Assembly: GCA_017506895.1 (NCBI GenBank)
Contig: JAFWBV010000009.1
Location: forward strand, 1 to 45,957
Length of the DNA: 45,957 nt
Direction: 5' to 3'
Origin: Candidatus Saccharimonadota bacterium
GTDB lineage: Bacteria; Patescibacteriota; Saccharimonadia; Saccharimonadales; Saccharimonadaceae
Shown: in pieces, positions 16,771 through 25,967 of the stretch
How positions within the stretch are numbered: the first letter of the stretch is position 1
Layout of the letters: each line of letters begins with the position of its first letter
The notes under the pieces: model-generated
The model's input: only the letters and a program-made list of their open reading frames with translations
Told to the model about the DNA's origin: nothing
The model's database searches: none
Program-made: the position numbers and the translations under genes

Positions 16771-17967
16771 TTATTTATTAATAAGATTTTTGGCGATATT
16801 CTCGCGTTCGCGCGCTAAATTCGCGACGTAGGTCTTGGCGTGCTTGATGGCGCGACCAATCATTCTGATGGCATCTTCGGAGTCATCTTCGGATTGTAGG
16901 GCTAATGGAATAAGCCAATCATCGGCGAGCTCTTGGAGCTGCGACGTAGTCTTGTCATCATAAACAAAATCGGTAAGCACGAAAAACGTCTTCATCGCTT
17001 CGTCCAGAGAAATCTTGCCAGCTTCAAATTTATTTAGAAGTTCTCTTCTATGGAAGGCGAAACCAGCTTCGTTGACGTCATGTTCATAGGTTTTATAGTC
17101 ATCGCCAAGCTCCGGAAGGCGCTCATTTAGATCATTTAAAACTTGGAGCCAGCCGATGGAGTCTCGTAAAATCCTAGAATCTTCGTCGTGCTCAAAATCA
17201 ATTTTGTCTTCATTCAGGAGTGGCCAGACACTACCAACACGAGACCAGAAGATGTCAAAGATTTCGTCACGGAACCATTTTTGAGATTTTTTATCTGATG
17301 GCACGGCTTTCCAGACAATAGAAAGGATATCGCCGGCGGTCCAGAAAACGTGAGAATCGTGAGTGGTTTTCAAAATATGTTTTGCGACTTTGAACCACTG
17401 GTCGTAGTGCGCTATGTCATCACTGGCGCCGAGGAAATAATCGATTTGTTCGTCGGAAAGTTCATTTTGCAAAATTTTGTCAAAAATGAGCTGGTTGGCC
17501 TCGTCGGTAAAATCGAGCCAGCAGGGGTATGTAAAGAGCTGATCGAGATTATTTGCCATCTCCTTAGTGACGGTGAGCTTTTCCTGCGTAAAAAGTAGGG
17601 AATCTAGGGAAGCATGGAATTTTTGCTCAAATAGGCTAAAAATGCTTTCGTGCTTTTTAGGAGTTTGAGCGAAAAACTGATTGAGTATTTTCAAAATTTC
17701 GGGCTTCTTGAGATGCTCAATAGTATAGATATCTTTGTAGATTAGAATTGCGTACTTGGCGTTATTGATTTGTTCTTCGCTTAGAGACCAAACATCGCGC
17801 TGTTTAAATCTAATGTAGATGACAGCATCTTGCCAGAGAGCTGGCGTGGCGATAGGTTTCTCATCGAAAAGGATATATCTTACTAGATATTCCGCGAAAA
17901 GTTTTTCGGCCACTGTATCGTAAAGATAATCGTATGAGGCCGGAATAATTGGATTAATTGTTTGCAT
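16771..17967 (-). CDS. 398-residue helical protein, unknown
   Basis: 398 residues, acidic, rich in Trp, Phe and Asp, apparently all-helical and repetitive in the manner of helical-repeat proteins, without signal peptide or membrane helix. Cytoplasmic location is likely. AAGGAGG lies six bases before the ATG at 17967. The mRNA should have an unusually long leader for this window, about 50 bases, containing an inverted repeat (17994-18012). No family is recognised. Confidence 0.65.
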   Translation of the reverse strand: MQTINPIIPASYDYLYDTVAEKLFAEYLVRYILFDEKPIATPALWQDAVIYIRFKQRDVWSLSEEQINNAKYAILIYKDIYTIEHLKKPEILKILNQFFAQTPKKHESIFSLFEQKFHASLDSLLFTQEKLTVTKEMANNLDQLFTYPCWLDFTDEANQLIFDKILQNELSDEQIDYFLGASDDIAHYDQWFKVAKHILKTTHDSHVFWTAGDILSIVWKAVPSDKKSQKWFRDEIFDIFWSRVGSVWPLLNEDKIDFEHDEDSRILRDSIGWLQVLNDLNERLPELGDDYKTYEHDVNEAGFAFHRRELLNKFEAGKISLDEAMKTFFVLTDFVYDDKTTSQLQELADDWLIPLALQSEDDSEDAIRMIGRAIKHAKTYVANLARERENIAKNLINK

Positions 17968-17993
17968 ATGCCTCCTTTATTTAAGATTAGTTG

Positions 17994-18012
17994 CTATGTG
18001 TTTAAAACATAG
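17994..18012. promoter_or_regulatory. inverted repeat in the leader of the 16771-17967 gene
   Basis: CTATGT and ACATAG flank a 7-base loop, between the -10 box TGC-TATAAT (18031-18026, minus) and the ribosome site. It could be an RNA hairpin or an operator. Confidence 0.35.
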
Positions 18013-18077
18013 TGTGGTCATATATATTATAGCATTATTTTGTGTTTTTGGCAAATATTAGCCCTTTAACGCTGTGC

Positions 18078-18083
18078 TATAAT
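18078..18083 (+). promoter_or_regulatory. extended -10 box for the 18090 gene
   Basis: TGC-TATAAT with six bases to the ATG at 18090; leaderless start predicted. Confidence 0.65.
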
Positions 18084-18089
18084 TAGCTC

Positions 18090-18995
18090 ATGAATATTTT
18101 AGAATACGCGAAGGGAGTGGAAAGATTGGTGGACCCGATGGAAGTCGGGAAAGTAACTTATATGCAGACAAAATTACGACGATTGCCAGTGTGGGTGCAG
18201 CGGAAAATCGTATCTTCGGCGACTAAGAAAGCGGACAAAATGCCATTTGTAGTGGAGCCGTATTGTTCATTTATGTTTTATGAAATCACCGAGCCGGAGA
18301 AAATGCAGAGATTCTTGCCGGAAAATTTCAGGCCAGCGAAATCAGCAATATTTGAAGGTGATGCGCCAAAGTATTACGGTATCGTGACGATGTTTCGGGT
18401 GCATTCGAGTGTTTTTTGGGGCGCAAGGGCGGAGTTTTATCTTGTGGCGGAGAATGCGGAGACGGGACTCCTTTCATGGATTATTTGCGATTACATCAGT
18501 GACACTATATCGTACGATGCGAAGCATGGGTTGAAGTCGCCTGATGTCTCAAGGGCAGTAATGACGACGACGTGTGAAGGTGACTTTGTGTGCGATATGA
18601 TGGATGAGACGCGGAAGAAATATGCGCGCTGTGAAATGAATCTTGAAGGCGCGAAGATGCGAAAACTGGATAGTCGGTTGTGGATTGAGGGGAATACTTC
18701 GATCGCCTATGGTCGGCTAGCGGGAGAAAAAGATGCGGATTTGTTTTCATTAACATTTTTCCCGGAAGAGATGAAACAGGCTTTAGAAATACCAATTAGT
18801 AAAGTGCGAAAAGCGGAAATACTTTGTGGAACTGGTAAACTAGGTGGGGCACTAGAACGGGCTGTGAGTTTTCCGTATGCGCAGCATATGCTGTCGGATG
18901 CGCCGGAAAGACGAACGCACTATGGGTCGGAACAGGCCTTACGCGCAGCGGTCGAAAAAGTAGATTTCAAGAAAATCAAGACGTTGGGAAATTAA
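18090..18995 (+). CDS. 301-residue protein, possibly acetoacetate decarboxylase-like fold
   Basis: 301 residues without signal peptide or membrane helix. The middle (FMFYEITEPEKMQRFLPENF, then YYGIVTMFRVHSS, then ARAEFYLVAEN) recalls the acetoacetate decarboxylase-like fold, where a protein binds a small ligand in a beta barrel entered after an L-P-x-x-F phrase. The catalytic Lys of true decarboxylases was not located, so enzymatic function is not claimed. It ends in a perfect AT palindrome. Confidence 0.5.
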   Translation: MNILEYAKGVERLVDPMEVGKVTYMQTKLRRLPVWVQRKIVSSATKKADKMPFVVEPYCSFMFYEITEPEKMQRFLPENFRPAKSAIFEGDAPKYYGIVTMFRVHSSVFWGARAEFYLVAENAETGLLSWIICDYISDTISYDAKHGLKSPDVSRAVMTTTCEGDFVCDMMDETRKKYARCEMNLEGAKMRKLDSRLWIEGNTSIAYGRLAGEKDADLFSLTFFPEEMKQALEIPISKVRKAEILCGTGKLGGALERAVSFPYAQHMLSDAPERRTHYGSEQALRAAVEKVDFKKIKTLGN

Positions 18996-19015
18996 TATAT
19001 ATATATATATATTAA
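18992..19015. repeat. 24-base perfect AT palindrome
   Basis: TTAA, eight TA/AT steps and TTAA form a 24-base palindrome overlapping the stop of the 18090 gene, 25 bases from the convergent Asp-rich gene. It could extrude a cruciform or act as a weak bidirectional terminator. A second AT-rich run lies at about 19408-19425 on the other side of that gene. Confidence 0.7.
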
Positions 19016-19039
19016 ACGATGTAATATGTCTGGTGAAAA

Positions 19040-19384
19040 TTAATTGTCGTCTCTTAGGTCGTAGTCTTCGGCACCGATGCCGTAGCCGAGTTCGTAGGCT
19101 TCGCGTTGATCATCGTCAAGTTCATCTAAATTGACCGAGGAGCCAAAACCGGAGTGGGGAAGCATATGATGCTCTCTGTCGAAACGGCCATCGTCTATGC
19201 CAAGAGCTTCATAATAAGAAGCGTCGTGATAATCGTCACTATCATCGTGCTCTTCGTCGTCTAAATCGTCATCAAAGTCGTCACTATAATCATCGTCGTT
19301 GTCCGAATCGTAATCATCATACAATTCGTCATCTTCTCTATCGAGACCATAATCTTCATCGTCATATTCGTCGTAATCATCCAT
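19040..19384 (-). CDS. extremely aspartate-rich protein
   Basis: 114 residues. The first 60 are nearly all Asp, Glu, Tyr and Ser, with runs such as DDYDSDNDDDYSDDFDDD. The last 50 are ordinary acidic helix (NLDELDDDQREAYELGYGIG). Total charge is very negative and the protein must be largely disordered or cation-binding. It is a real gene by its leaderless promoter (six-base spacing) and full-length frame. Possible roles such as metal buffering or DNA mimicry are only inference. Confidence 0.6.
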   Translation of the reverse strand: MDDYDEYDDEDYGLDREDDELYDDYDSDNDDDYSDDFDDDLDDEEHDDSDDYHDASYYEALGIDDGRFDREHHMLPHSGFGSSVNLDELDDDQREAYELGYGIGAEDYDLRDDN

Positions 19385-19390
19385 GGGTTC

Positions 19391-19396
19391 ATTATA
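19391..19396 (-). promoter_or_regulatory. extended -10 box of the Asp-rich gene
   Basis: TGC-TATAAT on the minus strand with six bases to the ATG at 19384; leaderless start predicted. Confidence 0.65.
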
Positions 19397-19498
19397 GCAC
19401 GCAGTTCATATATATAATATATACATGTTATTATCAGTATGGCGGATGAAATAGAAAAGCTGTTATAGTTAGGCTATTTGGTCTTGGTTAGTAGATGT

Positions 19499-19504
19499 TA
19501 TAAT
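19499..19504 (+). promoter_or_regulatory. extended -10 box of the flavodoxin gene
   Basis: TGT-TATAAT, 25 bases before the ATG at 19530, with AGGAGG as ribosome site. Confidence 0.6.
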
Positions 19505-19529
19505 TATTCTAATAGAATAGGAGGAAAAA

Positions 19530-20015
19530 ATGAGTAAAGTTTTAGTTATTTATTATTCGGCCCAGGGACATACTAAATTGATTGCTGAGAAAATTGCAAA
19601 TAATTTAGGTGCGGATATTTTTGAAATCATGCCGAAAGAAAAATATAGCGATGCAGATTTGGATTGGACTGACAACGATTCACGGGCGTCGCGTGAAAAT
19701 GAAGACGAATCACTTAGGGATATTGAGTTAGAAACAACGGAAGTAAAGAATTGGGCTGATTATGATACTGTGATTGTGGGATACCCAATTTGGTGGGGAA
19801 TTGCTGCTTGGCCGACAAATTCATTCATAAAGAAAGTTGATTTGAGTGGGAAAAAAGTGATACCGTTTTGTGTTTCACATTCGTCTGGAGTAGGCGAGAG
19901 TGATGAGCTCTTGAAAGCTGATGCGAATGGTGGTGATTGGGCTGAGTGCCATCGCTTTTTCCAAGATGCAGGGGATGCTAGCATAAAAGAGTGGACAGAT
20001 AGCTTGGGGCTATAA
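19530..20015 (+). CDS. flavodoxin
   Basis: 161 residues. The FMN phosphate loop is YYSAQGHTK at residues 8-16. The phrase VIVGYPIWWGIAAWP is the flavin-stacking loop of the flavodoxin_4 type, and FCVSHSSGVGES follows. It is a cytoplasmic FMN electron carrier; in this clade such proteins often serve as quinone- or disulfide-independent redox partners, but its partner here is unknown. AGGAGG lies before the ATG. Confidence 0.8.
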   Translation: MSKVLVIYYSAQGHTKLIAEKIANNLGADIFEIMPKEKYSDADLDWTDNDSRASRENEDESLRDIELETTEVKNWADYDTVIVGYPIWWGIAAWPTNSFIKKVDLSGKKVIPFCVSHSSGVGESDELLKADANGGDWAECHRFFQDAGDASIKEWTDSLGL

Positions 20016-20025
20016 TTAGATATGA

Positions 20026-20031
20026 TATAAT
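20026..20031 (+). promoter_or_regulatory. promoter region of glmS
   Basis: TGA-TATAAT, with another TATAAT at 20037-20042 and one overlapping the flavodoxin stop. The leader holds GGAGGAAAAG before the ATG at 20060. Confidence 0.5.
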
Positions 20032-20059
20032 GACGATATAATAACTGGAGGAAAAGAAG

Positions 20060-21883
20060 ATGTGTGGAATCGTAGGATATATCGGCGGTAAAAACGCGCA
20101 GGATTTTTTGATTTCAGGACTTAAACGTTTGGAATATCGGGGCTATGATTCAGCCGGAATTGTAACTTTATCAGAAGATGGGTCAGCGACTTTGCTTAGA
20201 GCAAAAGGGAAGATTTCTAATCTTGAAGAAAAGCTTGCAAAGAACAAACGTGATGACAAGGTTGGGATTGGGCATACACGTTGGGCTACACATGGTGAAC
20301 CGTCAGAAAAAAATGCACATCCACATCAGGCGGGAGAAATTTATTTAGTACATAATGGTATTATTGAGAATTACAAAGAATTAAAACAGCAACTTAAAGA
20401 ACATGAATTTAAGTCTGAGACGGATTCGGAAGTATTGGCGGCACTCATTAATTCATTTTATAAAGATGGGAAACATCCGTTAATTAATGCAGTTGTGCAG
20501 GCGCTTAAACTGGCTAAGGGAACTTATGGAATTGCTGTTGTGTCAAAGTTAAGTCCAGATGAAATTGTGGTGGCAAGGAGTGGCTCGCCGCTAGTAATTG
20601 GCGTAGGACACGGCGAGACGATGATTGCGTCGGATGCCTCGGCACTACTTGGGCACACGAAGCAGGCTATTTATTTGAATGACGGCGAAGTTGCAATGAT
20701 TAAAAAAGACAGTGTTGAAATTAAAACACTGAATGCGGAACCGGTGTCGGCAAAAGTTGAAGAAATTGAAACGAATTTGTCAGCTATTCAAAAAGGCGGG
20801 TATGATCATTTTCTTTTGAAGGAAATTATGGAACAGCCGGATTCATTGACGGAAACCTTGAGAGGCCGAGTAAATATCGAAGATGGTACGGTTAGGTTAG
20901 GTGGGCCTGGTTTGTCGGAAGGGCAACTTAGAAAGATTAAACATCTAATAATAGTTGGTTGTGGTACTGCGTATCATGCTGGATTACTAGCTTCATATTA
21001 CATTGAAAAATTTACACCAGAAATAACGGTTGAGCCAGTAATTGCTTCAGAATATAGGTATCGCCAATCATACATACCAGAGGATTCAGTGGCATTAATT
21101 GTATCGCAATCTGGTGAAACTGCAGATACTTTGGCGTGTCTTAGAGAAATAAAAAAGCAAGGTGTGACGACGATAGGTATTGTGAATGCGATCGGTTCAA
21201 CGATAGCAAGAGAAGTAGATGGTGGAACATATGTACATGTGGGGCCAGAAATTTCAGTTGCTTCTACAAAAGCATTTACGTCGCAGGTCATTGCAATGGT
21301 GATGTTTGGGTTAACAATAGCACAGGCAAAAGGCGTAAGAAGTTCAATTTTGAAACCTTACGTTAATGAGATTTATAATTTACCAAAAATGATTCATGAA
21401 ACACTCGAATCAGTGCAAGATGCAATCAAAAATATTGCAAATAAATATGCGAATTATGAGCACGGTATTTATTTAGGTAGGGATACGGCATATCCGACGG
21501 CTATGGAAGGTGCGTTGAAGTTAAAAGAGATATCTTATGTGGATGCAAATGCATATGCTTTTGGAGAATTAAAACATGGACCGCTTGCATTGATAGATGA
21601 TAGATTTTTTGAATTAGCATTACTCCCGAAGGGAGAATTATATGACAAAGCTGTTTCAAATGTCCAGGAAGTACTTGCTAGAGGTGGGCATGTGATTGCT
21701 GTGACGAACGAAGAGAAGTTTGATTTACCAGTGGATGATATCATCAGACTGAATACTGGAGATATATTTGCGCCAATTCTGATGAATCTGGTATCACAAT
21801 TATTTGCTTATTATGTAACGGTTGCAAAGGGATATGATGTAGACCAGCCGAGAAACCTGGCCAAGTCTGTTACAGTAGAATAA
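20060..21883 (+). CDS. glmS: glutamine--fructose-6-phosphate aminotransferase (isomerizing)
   Basis: 607 residues, the normal length. The catalytic Cys follows the initiator Met (MCGIVGYIGG), as required after Met removal. Glutaminase motifs RLEYRGYDSAG, GHTRWATHG and HNGIIENY are present. Two SIS sugar-isomerase domains follow, with CGTAYHAG and SQSGETADT, and the end is PRNLAKSVTVE. It makes glucosamine-6-phosphate from fructose-6-phosphate and glutamine, the first step to UDP-GlcNAc for peptidoglycan and surface glycans. It is followed 18 bases later by the glycan locus. glmM lies 4.5 kb away on the other strand. No glmS ribozyme is seen in the short leader. Confidence 0.95.
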   Translation: MCGIVGYIGGKNAQDFLISGLKRLEYRGYDSAGIVTLSEDGSATLLRAKGKISNLEEKLAKNKRDDKVGIGHTRWATHGEPSEKNAHPHQAGEIYLVHNGIIENYKELKQQLKEHEFKSETDSEVLAALINSFYKDGKHPLINAVVQALKLAKGTYGIAVVSKLSPDEIVVARSGSPLVIGVGHGETMIASDASALLGHTKQAIYLNDGEVAMIKKDSVEIKTLNAEPVSAKVEEIETNLSAIQKGGYDHFLLKEIMEQPDSLTETLRGRVNIEDGTVRLGGPGLSEGQLRKIKHLIIVGCGTAYHAGLLASYYIEKFTPEITVEPVIASEYRYRQSYIPEDSVALIVSQSGETADTLACLREIKKQGVTTIGIVNAIGSTIAREVDGGTYVHVGPEISVASTKAFTSQVIAMVMFGLTIAQAKGVRSSILKPYVNEIYNLPKMIHETLESVQDAIKNIANKYANYEHGIYLGRDTAYPTAMEGALKLKEISYVDANAYAFGELKHGPLALIDDRFFELALLPKGELYDKAVSNVQEVLARGGHVIAVTNEEKFDLPVDDIIRLNTGDIFAPILMNLVSQLFAYYVTVAKGYDVDQPRNLAKSVTVE

Positions 21884-21889
21884 TTATGC

Positions 21890-21895
21890 TATAAT
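21890..21895 (+). promoter_or_regulatory. extended -10 box of the glycan locus
   Basis: TGC-TATAAT between glmS and the next gene with six bases to the ATG at 21902. The glycan genes can be transcribed leaderless, apart from glmS. Confidence 0.65.
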
Positions 21896-21901
21896 TAATG
21901 C

Positions 21902-23326
21902 ATGAAGAAAAAGTCTGATGTTTTTCTGAGGGTTTCGTTAATTGTCGGTGATGCAGTGGCAATAATTCTTTCTTTTGCGGTGGCATATTTTATACGAGTG
22001 CACGTAGATCCAAGACCTTATGTATTTGAAGCCCAATTACAAGATTTTACTCTAACTGTAGTATTTGTAGTGCCAATCATGTTAATTATTTTGGCAGCTT
22101 TGGGATTGTATAAAAAATCAGTATTTTTGGGCGTATCAAAGCTTGTAGAATGGGGAAGATTAATTCTGGCAGCAGTGCTTTCGGTGTCTGCGTTAATTGT
22201 TTACGATTTTTTTAAGGGTGAAAGTGTTTTCCCTGTGAGAGTGATGGCGATTACGTCAATGTTACTTTGTTTCGTTTTTTTGGTTTTGGAAAGATTTTTA
22301 GTAAAATTCATTATTCGACGAGTTTTTCGTAAAGACTATGCGACGAAACGAGTAATTATTATAGGTAATTCGAAAAATACAGAATATCTAGCCGATTATA
22401 TTGCTTCGAACCCGGAGTCTGGTTATAGACTATCGGGGATTGTGGCGAATCGAAAATATATACCGAAAGATTTAAAAACACACCAGTATTCGTCGCTTAA
22501 AGATGCACTAAGAAAAGCACGTGCGGATGTGATATTCCAAACTGACGAAAAATCAACAGAATATGTTTATAAACAAGCAATTAATCGTCATTTATTGTAT
22601 TATTTTGTACCGAGCGAAACTGCTTTGTCGTCACATTTTGGCGAGATGGAGCTAGTTGGTAACACGCCGGCAGTGTTAGTGATGGCGACACCGCTTACTG
22701 GTGGCAATGCGGTGATTAAGAGATTATTTGATTTGGTGTTTTCAATTGTAGCAATTGCTGTTGCAATTATCCCGATGATAATCGTATGGGTTATATTAAA
22801 GCTATCTGATATTCGACATTCAGTTTTTTATGTTGATGAACGATTGACCCAATATAATAGGAAATTTAGATGTTACAAGTTTCGTACCATGAAGCCGGAA
22901 TATAGTGGGATGACAGCAGAAGAAGCATTTAAAAAGATGGGGAAATCGGAGCTTATTAAAAAATACAGACGAGATGGTGATTATTTGAAAGATGATCCAC
23001 GTATTACGAAGGTTGGGAAATTCTTGAGAAAAACATCAATTGACGAATTGCCGCAGTTATTTAATATTTTGAAGGGTGACATTTCGCTAATTGGGCCTAG
23101 GGCACTTTTGCCAGGTGAATTGCGAGAATATGGCGATAGGTCTTTGATTCTTTCGGTGAAGTCGGGTTTGACTGGTTTTGCACAGGTGAGTGGAAGGCGA
23201 GACATTCCTTTTAATGAAAGGAGAGCGCTTGATATTTATTATGTGAGAAATTGGTCTTTGTGGTTGGATTTGTCGATATTCTTTAAAACTATTGCTGTTG
23301 TGTTGAAAGGCGAGGGAGCAAAGTAG
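21902..23326 (+). CDS. polyprenyl-phosphate sugar-1-phosphate transferase (initiating glycosyltransferase)
   Basis: 474 residues. Four N-terminal hydrophobic helices (within about residues 8-130), then a nucleotide-binding-like domain (VIIIGNSKNTEYLADYI), a fifth helix (about 280-300) and the catalytic bacterial sugar transferase domain with YKFRTM, DDPRITKVGKFLRKTSIDELPQ, LIGPRALLPGEL and SGLTGFAQVSGR. This is the full architecture of WbaP/CpsE-type enzymes, which load the first sugar phosphate onto undecaprenyl phosphate at the membrane. Donor specificity cannot be read. It heads a three-gene glycan locus. Confidence 0.9.
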   Translation: MKKKSDVFLRVSLIVGDAVAIILSFAVAYFIRVHVDPRPYVFEAQLQDFTLTVVFVVPIMLIILAALGLYKKSVFLGVSKLVEWGRLILAAVLSVSALIVYDFFKGESVFPVRVMAITSMLLCFVFLVLERFLVKFIIRRVFRKDYATKRVIIIGNSKNTEYLADYIASNPESGYRLSGIVANRKYIPKDLKTHQYSSLKDALRKARADVIFQTDEKSTEYVYKQAINRHLLYYFVPSETALSSHFGEMELVGNTPAVLVMATPLTGGNAVIKRLFDLVFSIVAIAVAIIPMIIVWVILKLSDIRHSVFYVDERLTQYNRKFRCYKFRTMKPEYSGMTAEEAFKKMGKSELIKKYRRDGDYLKDDPRITKVGKFLRKTSIDELPQLFNILKGDISLIGPRALLPGELREYGDRSLILSVKSGLTGFAQVSGRRDIPFNERRALDIYYVRNWSLWLDLSIFFKTIAVVLKGEGAK

Positions 23327-23329
23327 TTG

Positions 23330-24535
23330 ATGAAAGTAGCCTTGGTGTGTGATTGGTTAACGAATGTGGGTGGAGCCGAGAAAGTCTTGTTGGAATTTCA
23401 TAAGTTATATCCTAAAGCGCCAATTTATACTTCAAAATATGATCCAAAAGGAATTGATTGGTTTAAATCGGCGGACATTAGAACTGGTTGGCTACAAGTG
23501 TTTCCGACCTGCTTTAGAAGGGTGTTGGGCCCATTTAGACAGTGTTATTTTTCGCATCTTAATCTGTCAGAATATGATTTAATTATCTCCGTAACGGGGG
23601 CGGAAGCTAAGTCTGTGAAGTCGGGAAAGTGGCTTCACGAAAAAGGGAAGAAGAGCGCCAATCCGAACGGAATCCATATTTCGTATTGCCATGTTCCGAC
23701 ACAGTATTATTGGCAAATGTACGATGATTATGTAGAGAATCCTGGATTTGGAGTTTTGAATCCCTTTGTGAGATTCTTCTTTAAGATATTGATAACGCCG
23801 CTAAGAAGTGCCGATTTTAAAGCGGCTCAGAAACCGGATTATTATATAACGATATCAGATTATGCTAAACGATCTTTAAAAAAGTACTATGGCAGGGAAG
23901 CAATAGTGGTGCACCCGCCGGTGGAAACTGATGATTTTGTATTAAAAAATAAAAATGAAAAAAATCAAACTAAGGCAGACGGCAAGGGAAATAGTGATTA
24001 TGCTCGACTTGTGGAAAACTTAGATTTGTCAAAGATGTATATTACAACTTCTCGACAAGTTAACTGGAAAAGAATAGATTTAGCGATTAAGGCATGTTTG
24101 ATGACGCAACGACGCTTGTTAATTGTGGGTGAAGGTTCTGAGCACAAATCTTTGGTGAAATTGGCTAATGGTTCTGAAGCAATTCGTTTTTTGCCTTTAC
24201 AAAAGAAGGAGACTTTGGCAAAATTGCTGGCAAATGCAAAGGGTTACTTGTTCCCTAGCTTTGAGCCATTTGGAATTGCACCAGTTGAAGCTTTGGCGGC
24301 GGGATGTCCTGTGATTGCATTTAGCCAAGGGGGCGCAATTGATTATGTTAAGGATGGCGTTAATGGAATTTTATTTGATAAACAATCAGCTAAGTCGCTT
24401 GGAGATGCAATTCTTAGATTTGAAAAAATGAAGTTTGATAGGGAAAAAGTTTCACGGAGCGTGGGAGATTATTCTACTGAAAGATTTGATCGAGAAGTAA
24501 GGGCTTTTATTGATGAAAAAACAGGAAAAAACTAA
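23330..24535 (+). CDS. family 4 glycosyltransferase
   Basis: 401 residues from the ATG at 23330 (a TTG immediately precedes it); GAGGGAG lies upstream, inside the previous gene's end. The N-terminal fold starts VALVCDWLTNVGGAEKVL, the acceptor-domain opening of GT4 enzymes. The C-terminal donor domain has TTSRQVNWKRIDLAI, IVGEGSE and FPSFEPFGIAPVEALAAGCPV, the E-x7-E nucleotide-sugar site. It adds a sugar to the lipid-linked glycan in the cytoplasm. Only three bases separate it from the previous gene, and the next gene overlaps it by 23 bases. Confidence 0.9.
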   Translation: MKVALVCDWLTNVGGAEKVLLEFHKLYPKAPIYTSKYDPKGIDWFKSADIRTGWLQVFPTCFRRVLGPFRQCYFSHLNLSEYDLIISVTGAEAKSVKSGKWLHEKGKKSANPNGIHISYCHVPTQYYWQMYDDYVENPGFGVLNPFVRFFFKILITPLRSADFKAAQKPDYYITISDYAKRSLKKYYGREAIVVHPPVETDDFVLKNKNEKNQTKADGKGNSDYARLVENLDLSKMYITTSRQVNWKRIDLAIKACLMTQRRLLIVGEGSEHKSLVKLANGSEAIRFLPLQKKETLAKLLANAKGYLFPSFEPFGIAPVEALAAGCPVIAFSQGGAIDYVKDGVNGILFDKQSAKSLGDAILRFEKMKFDREKVSRSVGDYSTERFDREVRAFIDEKTGKN

Positions 24536-25967
24536 AACAAGTTTCGTGAGTACTATTTATAAGTATTTGATTCTGATTTTGCCGTTAGCTTTGTTTTTTT
24601 CTTATTATCCGATAATAAGTTTGGGTGCCAATAGTTCGATGAATTTTGAGTTATCAATTCCCTTGATTTGGCTGGTGGTGTTTGATGTAGTGGGAATTAT
24701 TTACGCTTTTGAACGGAGAGTATTATTCAATGGTTTTTTGAGAAAATGGGCATGGTTGTTGTTCCCTGTGTGGGGAACTTTAACAGTGATTTGGTCGGTT
24801 AATATGATTAGGGGAGTTTTAACGATTGGGATATTGTGGTTAATATGTCTTGCTGGTTATATTATGTGGCAGCTTCGAGATGTATTTGACGAGACATTTA
24901 GGATAAAATTTTGGAAATGGTTTTTCGGGGCGACACTACTTGCGTGCGGATGGTGCGTTTTGCAATGTATATTGGATTTAGCTGGTGCGCCACAAGACTA
25001 TTCCCTGATGTGTGATGGCTGCACATACCAGATGTTTGGTTTTCCACATCCAAATGGATTTGCAATTGAACCACAGTTTATGGGGAATCTATTGTTGGCT
25101 CCTGTGTTGGTTTTGGTATGGTTGATGCTCCGGAAAAAACAGGAATATTTTGCGTTAAGGACGCTTGGAGTATTATTATTGATTGTGGTAACAGTTCTCT
25201 TTTTGACGTTCTCGAGGGGAGCGATTTATGCTTCGATTGTAGGGCTATGTTTTGTTTCGGCTTTTCAGTTGTTTGGGGAAAGAAAAAGTCAGAGAAGATT
25301 TGTAATTAAACGATTGGGAATGGTTTGGGGATTAGTAGTTATATCGTTTGTGCTATCGTTAAACATTCAAGGTTTGATGGCAATGGTTTCACCTATGAAC
25401 GATACTTATGTTTCTGGTGTGACTAAGGTTTTAAATCATCTGTCGCTGGGGATAATAGATATCAGGGAAAGCAAAAAGGATGATAGTTTGCCTGTGGAAA
25501 AACCTGTGGAAAACTTTTTAGAAGAAGAGAATAGTTCAGTTTTTGATGGGTATGTAGCTGAATCAACTGATACACGAGTCAGACTGACCAATGCGGCTTT
25601 AAAAATATGGTCGAGTAGTCCTACTACACTATTATTTGGGGTTGGTCTTGGTGGTGCGGGCCAAGCTTTGTATGATAATGATTTATCGCCAGCTCCGAAG
25701 GAAATAGTGCAGAATGAGTATGCTTCTCTTTTGCTTGAAATTGGACTAATTGGCTTTTTGTTATTTGTGTTACTAATAGTTTTGATTGTTAGATTGGCAT
25801 GGCTTTATCCAATTAGAGTGATGATACTCGGGTTAATGGTGGCATACGGCGTGAGCTTGTTTTTCTTTTCTGGACTACCAAACGCTCTACAGATTTATTT
25901 GACACCGATGGTATTGATTACAGTTTATTGTAATTCAATAGTTTTTCGGAAAAAGTTGGTATCGTAA
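24513..25967 (+). CDS. O-antigen ligase/polymerase-like membrane protein
   Basis: 484 residues from the ATG at 24513, overlapping the preceding gene. About ten hydrophobic helices and a long outside loop (about residues 290-380, containing ESTDTRVRLTNAALKIW and GVGLGGAG) match the Wzy/WaaL family (PF04932). Such proteins polymerise or transfer lipid-linked oligosaccharides on the outer face of the membrane. With no outer membrane expected in this clade, attachment or polymerisation of a capsule-like glycan is more likely than lipopolysaccharide. The 3' end overlaps the convergent acetyltransferase gene by 43 bases. Confidence 0.8.
   Translation: MKKQEKTKTSFVSTIYKYLILILPLALFFSYYPIISLGANSSMNFELSIPLIWLVVFDVVGIIYAFERRVLFNGFLRKWAWLLFPVWGTLTVIWSVNMIRGVLTIGILWLICLAGYIMWQLRDVFDETFRIKFWKWFFGATLLACGWCVLQCILDLAGAPQDYSLMCDGCTYQMFGFPHPNGFAIEPQFMGNLLLAPVLVLVWLMLRKKQEYFALRTLGVLLLIVVTVLFLTFSRGAIYASIVGLCFVSAFQLFGERKSQRRFVIKRLGMVWGLVVISFVLSLNIQGLMAMVSPMNDTYVSGVTKVLNHLSLGIIDIRESKKDDSLPVEKPVENFLEEENSSVFDGYVAESTDTRVRLTNAALKIWSSSPTTLLFGVGLGGAGQALYDNDLSPAPKEIVQNEYASLLLEIGLIGFLLFVLLIVLIVRLAWLYPIRVMILGLMVAYGVSLFFFSGLPNALQIYLTPMVLITVYCNSIVFRKKLVS

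Noticed and set aside
19985-20059. glmS ribozyme or amino-sugar riboswitch before glmS
   Set aside because: The leader is too short and too AT-rich to hold such a structure.
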